A program made the position numbers and the translations under genes. Positions 59,590 through 64,000 of a stretch of 64,000 nt of DNA are shown piece after piece. Within the stretch, counting starts at the first letter, position 1. Each line of letters begins with the position of its first letter. The notes beneath the pieces were generated by a model that was given only the letters and a program-made list of their open reading frames with translations, ran no database searches and was not told the origin of the DNA. Source of the stretch: Bin95 sp965220855 (GTDB lineage: Bacteria > Pseudomonadota > Alphaproteobacteria > Bin95). The DNA is taken from positions 2,418,001 to 2,482,000 of the forward strand of contig CBDCQY010000001.1 of assembly GCA_965220855.1 (NCBI GenBank). Reading direction: 5' to 3'.

Positions 59590-60583
59590 GTGACCGGCTT
59601 CGGCGCGCTCGGCCCGGAGGTGGAGAGGGTGTCATTGCCGTCGCCGGCCAGCAGCGCTTCCAGGCCATGCGCGACGAGATCGACGGTCACGCCCGCATCG
59701 CCCGACAAGATCGCCATGTCGAAGCCCGCGCCGCCGAGGAGCGTGTCCGCGCCGCCATCGCCATGCAGCCAGTCGTCGCCCGCGCCGACCTGCAGGCTGC
59801 CGTCGGCCGCCGCCGTCAGCCGGTCCGCCGTGTCATGGCCGATAATGCCCGCAACACCCAGTTCCGCCGCATCCAGCTGGCGCTCCGCCTCCGTCGTCGG
59901 GGCGGCGATATGGAGCGCCGCAGTGTCGCCGCTGCCGACGGTAATGGAGCCGTCCGCATCCTCCCGCACGCCCCAGTCGGAATGCCGGAGCGCCGCGTCG
60001 AAAAACGCCTTGTCTCCATCCGCGTCCGTATCGCTGCCCTCGCCGAACACCGTATTGCCGGCGACTTCCCGCTCCTCTCCGTCACTGGAGAGCGCAATCG
60101 ACTCGATCCCCGCCTCTTCCAGCGTGCGCAACTCGCCGGCGTCGCTGACACCGTCCTGGTCCAGATCCTGCCAGACGCGGAACTGGCCCCACTCCGCATC
60201 CTGCGCATCCAGCACGCCCTCGCCGCCATCGCCGGGGCCGAAAAATGATCGCTTCCGTCAAATGTGTGATTCTCTGTCGCCCGCCCTTCTGGGTCATCGT
60301 CGGTATCGTCGGGGCCATTTGAGTAGCCTGGCGTGCCTCCAAGTGGACTCGTTGGCGTGCCATAAGGATTATCGCCGGTGTCATCCGATCCATTAGGATT
60401 GTTAGGGTCACCACCTAGCGCTCTCGGGTTATGACTATGGGGATTGCCTCCCTGGCCCTCGCCGCTAAGAGCGCCCGGCGTTGTATCGCCATGCTCGGCA
60501 GGATTATTTTGTCTCCCGGTTTCAAACCCCAACGCTTCCACAAAGCTATCCCAACTACTAAATGCATCACTTAATTGACCCAT
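59590..60583 (-). pseudogene. RTX-type calcium-binding protein fragment, frameshifted and lacking its own stop
   Basis: Two frames join into one product. The first (from ATG 60583) is an Asn/Gly/Pro-rich, low-complexity stretch of about 115 residues ending NHTFDGSDHF; after a T5 run near 60243 a -1 shift continues as FGPGDGGEGVLDAQDAEWGQ, with RVWQDLDQDGVSDAGELRTL and RTX repeats (GSLQVGAGDDWLHGDGGADT, LLGGAGFDMAI, LLAGDGNDTL). These blocks are typical of large secreted Ca-binding proteins. The RTX character ends abruptly near 59628 and the frame runs on without stop through amtB, so the 3' end is lost by a rearrangement. Confidence 0.8.
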
Positions 60584-60814
60584 TAAACGTATAACCTTCG
60601 TCTATAACTTCACCCTTATCATTCATTACACTGCAGCTGCCAAAACTATGTCGTCAATCTATATCCAATGTAGCACTTATAGTGACCGTTTCCGCCTCTT
60701 CATCCTCTTCTACGTCAATGGTCACGGATGTTGCAGTATCAAGAGCAACCTCCGCGGCATCTTCTGCATCTTTTCTGTCCCCTGGAGATGAAGATCTTGG
60801 TCCTTCTACCTTGA

Positions 60815-61570
60815 CTATCTCAGTTGAGTTAAATCGTGGAATTCGTTGTCGCTCAATTTCAAAATAGAATCGATCACGTCTTCAATGGTGTCTCCTTCTG
60901 AGATTTCACTTGAGTACAAGAATTTCGATGACAATTTAATTATATCTGATGCATTTAATTTGCCTCCAATCAAACTCATAGATTTCTTTGTTTGGCCTGC
61001 AAATATTCCAATACCCTCTAAAAATCCTAAAGTGATGCAACGTTCAACACTCTTCTGACTTAACGAATTCAAGATCACCATCATTGTTTCTTTTATTTCC
61101 CACCCATCGGTGAAATTTAGCACTTGACAGGCATGATTCGCATCTAATTTTGAAACGTCAAAATTAGATTTTCGATCTGACAACATACCTTTTACCCTTT
61201 CATCAGAAAAAAAGCTCTGCAAATCATCCACAAAAACTATTATTGTGTCGGTGTCTTTCGTTGTAATTTGTTGGATTGATATATTGTATGGCATCAATGG
61301 AGAGAATATCTTCGCAATTTTTGTTAAATGCTTGTTAGCTTTCATATCTTTATCATCCAATGCCACAATGTCAATATTATCTGTTCTTCGAATTACCCTT
61401 TTTATCTTTGTTAACAAAAGTTGATTAACTATCATTTCTGCAAACTCTTCCCTGCTCAAATTCACTTCTCCTCCAATACTTCCCGCAAGTGACTGTCCAG
61501 AAATTCCAAAGAATGCTACGAGTGCCGCCGCAAAAAAGCAAACTCTGCGGCAGCCACATATTCGCAACAT
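60815..61570 (-). CDS. Predicted secreted protein of unknown function, DUF2927-like C-terminus
   Basis: A 251-residue protein in markedly AT-rich DNA. It begins with a signal peptide (ICGCRRVCFFAAALVAFFGISGQSLA) whose first part is RICGCRRVCFFAAALVA, followed by LSREEFAEMIVNQLLLTKIK, VDDLQSFFSDERVKGMLS, and a C-terminal CITLGFLEGIGIFAG and GGKLNASDIIKLSSKFLYS that resemble, weakly, the DUF2927 pattern. ATG 61570 has no clear ribosome-binding site, and the frame is also open into a desaturase remnant upstream. Codon use and base composition differ sharply from all neighbours, suggesting recent transfer. Function unknown. Confidence 0.65.
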   Translation of the reverse strand: MLRICGCRRVCFFAAALVAFFGISGQSLAGSIGGEVNLSREEFAEMIVNQLLLTKIKRVIRRTDNIDIVALDDKDMKANKHLTKIAKIFSPLMPYNISIQQITTKDTDTIIVFVDDLQSFFSDERVKGMLSDRKSNFDVSKLDANHACQVLNFTDGWEIKETMMVILNSLSQKSVERCITLGFLEGIGIFAGQTKKSMSLIGGKLNASDIIKLSSKFLYSSEISEGDTIEDVIDSILKLSDNEFHDLTQLR

Positions 61571-61611
61571 CAAGAATAAAGACCATCCCCCCACATCCAA
61601 CCGGGGATGAA

Positions 61612-61819
61612 ACACGGCTCGTCCTGGGTCGGCGTGGTGGTTGTTGCGCCAGCCTTCGCCCCAGGTGAGCAGGGCGGTGGGGAGGTTGTTGCGGCTGTCG
61701 TCGCCGGTGGCGTGGGGGCGGGCGCCCCAGCGGTGGCAGCCAAGCGTCACCAGGGCGCCAGCCCAGAGCGTCAGCGCCACGGGGATCGCCCAGGCGAACA
61801 CGAACAGCCGCCAGTCCAT
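61612..61819 (-). pseudogene. Fatty-acid desaturase C-terminal remnant
   Basis: The frame from ATG 61819 encodes RLFVFAWAIPVALTLWAGAL and then TGDDSRNNLPTALLTWGEGW with RNNHHADPG, the third-histidine-box region of delta-9 acyl desaturases (usually HNNHH; here RNNHH). The rest of the enzyme is missing: nothing recognisable precedes it and, just after HPR, the sequence changes to the AT-rich gene in the same frame. It is a fragment left by an insertion or deletion. Confidence 0.8.
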
Positions 61820-61966
61820 CCCCCGCCGCATCGCCAACGCCGCTCGCATTCCGCGCCGCACGCCTCCAACCGGACCCTCTCGAACGCAACGCTTGCCCGG
61901 CGCGCCGATGCTGTCAAGCCCCGGCTCTTCACAGTCCTGGGTGCTCCGGCCGCCCTTCCTCGCTCG

Positions 61967-64000
61967 CTACGCCCCGGGCGCCAGCAGCGCATCGACATGG
62001 GCGGTGGCGCGGGCGGCGGTCTCGCGCACGGTCTCCGCAAGCGCGCCGAACAGCAGGCCGCCCTGCCCCAACGCGGCGCGCAGGGCCGGCCCGGCGGCTT
62101 CCGCGCCCTCGCCGTCCTCCACGGCGAGTTCCGCGATACCGCCCAGATTGCGCCAGAGCCGGGCGGCCTCCGCCAGCTCCGCGGCCGCCTGCCCGTCGAT
62201 CAGCGCCGCCGCGCCCGCCGCCTCGAACACCGAGGCCGCATCGCCGGCGGGCGTCTCCGGCGCCTCGACCATGAGGCGCAGCAGCAGCAGGCCGGCGGCG
62301 GCCTCGATATCCCGGCGGCCGCCCGGCATCGCCTCGATGTCCCAGCCCTCGCCATCGGCCGCGCCCGCCCCTCGCAGGGCGGCGGCCGCGCCCGCCACCC
62401 GGTCGGGGGCATGGGCCAGCGCCGCCGCCCGCGCCTCCTCGAAGCGCTCGCCGAGCACGTCATCCGAGGACCAGACGACGCGCGCGCGCGCCAGCGCCGC
62501 AAGCTCGCCGAAGCCGGCCCGCTCATGCGGAAACGCCGCCAGCGCGGCGAGCGGACAGGCGCGCGGCCCGAACGCGCCCGAGGGCTGCGGGCGCATTTCC
62601 AGGCGGTAGAAGCCGCCCTCGGGCGTCGGCGCGGTGAGCGCGCTCGCCAGGCGGCGGCAAAGCCCGGCGTGATAGGCCGCCGTCGCCAGCGGTCGCGGCC
62701 CGTCGGAGAGCGCCTCCGGCGCATCGTAGAGCAGCATCAGGTCGAGCGGCGCGTTCAGCGTCATCTCGCGGCTGCCGAGCGCGCCGAAGGCGACCACCGC
62801 CACGCGGGCGCCCTCGATGCGACCGTGCCGGGCGGCGAACGCCTCCAGCACCGCCGGCGTCAGCAGCTCGATGCCCATCTCCGCCAGGTCCGAGAGCGGG
62901 GCGGCGGCTTCCAGAGGCGACAGGCGCCCGCGCAAGAGATGGGCGCCGATCTGGAACATGCGGTCATTGGCCCAGCGCCGCGCCAGGTCCAGCAGGTCCT
63001 GGAAGTCGCCGGCGCGCGCGGCGGCGGCGGCGAGTTCGGCCCGCATCTCCCGCCGGCCGAACTCGCGCGCATAGAAGAGCCGCACCAGGCCCCTGCGGGC
63101 GGTCTCCGCCAGTTCCGGCTCCAGCCCCTCCTCGTCCGGCAGTTCGAGGTCGGTGAAGTCGCGGCTGAGCGCGCTTTCCAGCAGCAGCGGGCGGCTCGCG
63201 AGCCAGCGGGCGAGGCGCGGCGCGGAGCCGACGACCTCGACCGCGATGGCCAGCAGCTCGGGACGCGCGGCGAGCAGCGAGAGGAAGCGCGGCCCGTCGC
63301 CAAGCCCCGCCAGAAAGGCGTCGAAGCGCGCAAGCGCCAGGTCCGGCCCGGGCGCCTCGGCGAGCGCGAGCGCGATGCGCGGGGCGAGCCGGGCCAGCAG
63401 TTCGCGCGCCCCGCCGGCGGAGCGCCCCTCGCCCTCGCGCCACCGGGCGAGCGTCTCGGCGGCGCGCGCGGGTTCGCCATAGCCCATGGCGGCGAGCGCC
63501 GCCTCCACCGCCTCGCCGTCGGCGGAGAGGTCGAGGCTTTCCGGCGGGGCGGTCCGGTCCTCGAACAGCCGGCCGTAATGGCGCTCCACCGCCTCGACAT
63601 GGCCGCCGAAATGCGCCGCGAAGCCCTCGACGGAGGGGAAGGCCATGAAGGCGGCGATGCCGGCCAGGCCCGCCGCGCTGTCGGGCAGGCTGTGCGTCTG
63701 GCGGTCATCGACCATTTGCAGGCGATGTTCGAGGCCGCGATGGAAGCGATAGGCGGCCTCCAGCTCCGCCGCCGCGCCGGGATCGACATGGCCGGCTCCG
63801 ACCAGCCCCTGGAGCGATTCCAGCGTGCCGCGCCGGCGCAGTTCCGGGTTGCGCCCGCCCCAGATCAGCTGCTGGGCCTGCACGAAGAACTCGATCTCGC
63901 GGATGCCGCCGCGGCCGAGCTTCACGTCATGGCCTTCCAGCCCCGGCCCGCCGGCCTTGCGCTGGGCGTCGATCTGCTGCTTGATCGCGCGGATATCCTG
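61967..64000 (-). CDS. glnE: Glutamine synthetase adenylyltransferase/deadenylyltransferase, C-terminal part
   Basis: The last 677 residues of GlnE; the 5' end is outside the window. VKLGRGGIREIEFFVQAQQL, RTHSLP-like TYR patterns (DDRQTHSLP) and YAREFGRREMRAEL are conserved. The C-terminal transferase motif reads LGSREMTLNAPLDLMLLYD, with Pro (62747-62749) where the first Asp of the usual SDLDL pair is expected. The later RLRPSG motif reads MRPQPSGAFG. These changes suggest that the C-terminal, adenylylating half is impaired. It normally adjusts GlnA activity in response to P-II. No stop interrupts the visible region. Confidence 0.93.
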   Translation of the reverse strand, partial: QDIRAIKQQIDAQRKAGGPGLEGHDVKLGRGGIREIEFFVQAQQLIWGGRNPELRRRGTLESLQGLVGAGHVDPGAAAELEAAYRFHRGLEHRLQMVDDRQTHSLPDSAAGLAGIAAFMAFPSVEGFAAHFGGHVEAVERHYGRLFEDRTAPPESLDLSADGEAVEAALAAMGYGEPARAAETLARWREGEGRSAGGARELLARLAPRIALALAEAPGPDLALARFDAFLAGLGDGPRFLSLLAARPELLAIAVEVVGSAPRLARWLASRPLLLESALSRDFTDLELPDEEGLEPELAETARRGLVRLFYAREFGRREMRAELAAAAARAGDFQDLLDLARRWANDRMFQIGAHLLRGRLSPLEAAAPLSDLAEMGIELLTPAVLEAFAARHGRIEGARVAVVAFGALGSREMTLNAPLDLMLLYDAPEALSDGPRPLATAAYHAGLCRRLASALTAPTPEGGFYRLEMRPQPSGAFGPRACPLAALAAFPHERAGFGELAALARARVVWSSDDVLGERFEEARAAALAHAPDRVAGAAAALRGAGAADGEGWDIEAMPGGRRDIEAAAGLLLLRLMVEAPETPAGDAASVFEAAGAAALIDGQAAAELAEAARLWRNLGGIAELAVEDGEGAEAAGPALRAALGQGGLLFGALAETVRETAARATAHVDALLAPGA

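Noticed and set aside
59516..59600. Possible sigma54 promoter upstream of amtB
   Set aside because: The GG and GC elements around GGACTTGCC are not at the required 10-nt spacing, and no NtrC-like inverted repeats were seen.
58179..60215. A 678-codon open frame joining RTX repeats to the region of amtB
   Set aside because: Only the first third resembles a protein. The rest is the wrong frame of amtB and its neighbour, so it is read-through beyond a truncated gene rather than a fusion.
60655..60885. Minus-strand stretch of about 75 codons without stop, acidic and protein-like at its C-terminus (VTIDVEEDEEAETVTISATL)
   Set aside because: No ATG, GTG or TTG start lies in frame. It could be a frameshifted tail of the unknown secreted protein, but the evidence is too weak to annotate.

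Overview
The window is GC-rich (very roughly two-thirds G+C by eye, not computed), densely packed DNA from an alphaproteobacterium, probably related to Rhodospirillales. The assignment rests on gene order rather than on any search: aroA-cmk-rpsA-sppA-ihfB-lapA-trpF-trpB-trpA-accD-folC, a FYDLN-type zinc-ribbon gene diverging from aroA, AddAB instead of RecBCD, an amgK-murU peptidoglycan-recycling pair behind tsaE, and a PopZ-like gene directly before valS. Intergenic space is minimal, stop/start overlaps (ATGA, GTGA, TTGA) are the rule, and GTG/TTG starts are common.

Region 1 (1-22.3 kb) is catabolic and accessory. A compact minus-strand run (10744 down to 2956) encodes a PuuE-like deacetylase, a PaaK-like acyl-CoA ligase, an MFS carrier, an amidase, a class III CoA-transferase, a TauD-like Fe(II)/2-oxoglutarate dioxygenase and an SDR. 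It is flanked by a zinc alcohol dehydrogenase, an FMN 2-hydroxyacid oxidase, a second MFS carrier, an enolase-superfamily enzyme with an alpha/beta hydrolase, a MATE-like transporter, an NfeD/SPFH membrane pair, a solitary molybdenum hydroxylase large subunit, a second amidase, a RidA protein and a large GNAT-fold protein. Substrates are unknown. The content suggests uptake, amide hydrolysis, CoA activation and oxidation of small carboxylic acids or amides.

Region 2 (22.3-53.6 kb) is mostly housekeeping: valS-popZ-tolC-pcm; ybjN-proC and a flavin split-barrel protein; an N-formylglutamate amidohydrolase and ferredoxin-NADP reductase pair; tsaE-amgK-murU-addB-addA-trxA; the aroA-to-folC superoperon; tRNA-Ala(GGC) with an intrinsic terminator; an MFS carrier and a luciferase-like monooxygenase.

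Region 3 (53.6-64 kb) is rearranged and is the most unusual part. It has a decayed IS256-family transposase, nrdB, an operon amtB - P-II - STAS - livG - livF, a frameshifted RTX-repeat fragment without its own stop, an AT-rich patch with one unfamiliar secreted protein, a fatty-acid-desaturase remnant, and the C-terminal part of glnE. The P-II protein lacks several ligand-binding residues (positions 58, 90 and 103 by gapless alignment to the canonical family). The GlnE C-terminal transferase motif has Pro where the first catalytic Asp is expected. Together these point to a rewired or partly degenerate nitrogen-control circuit.
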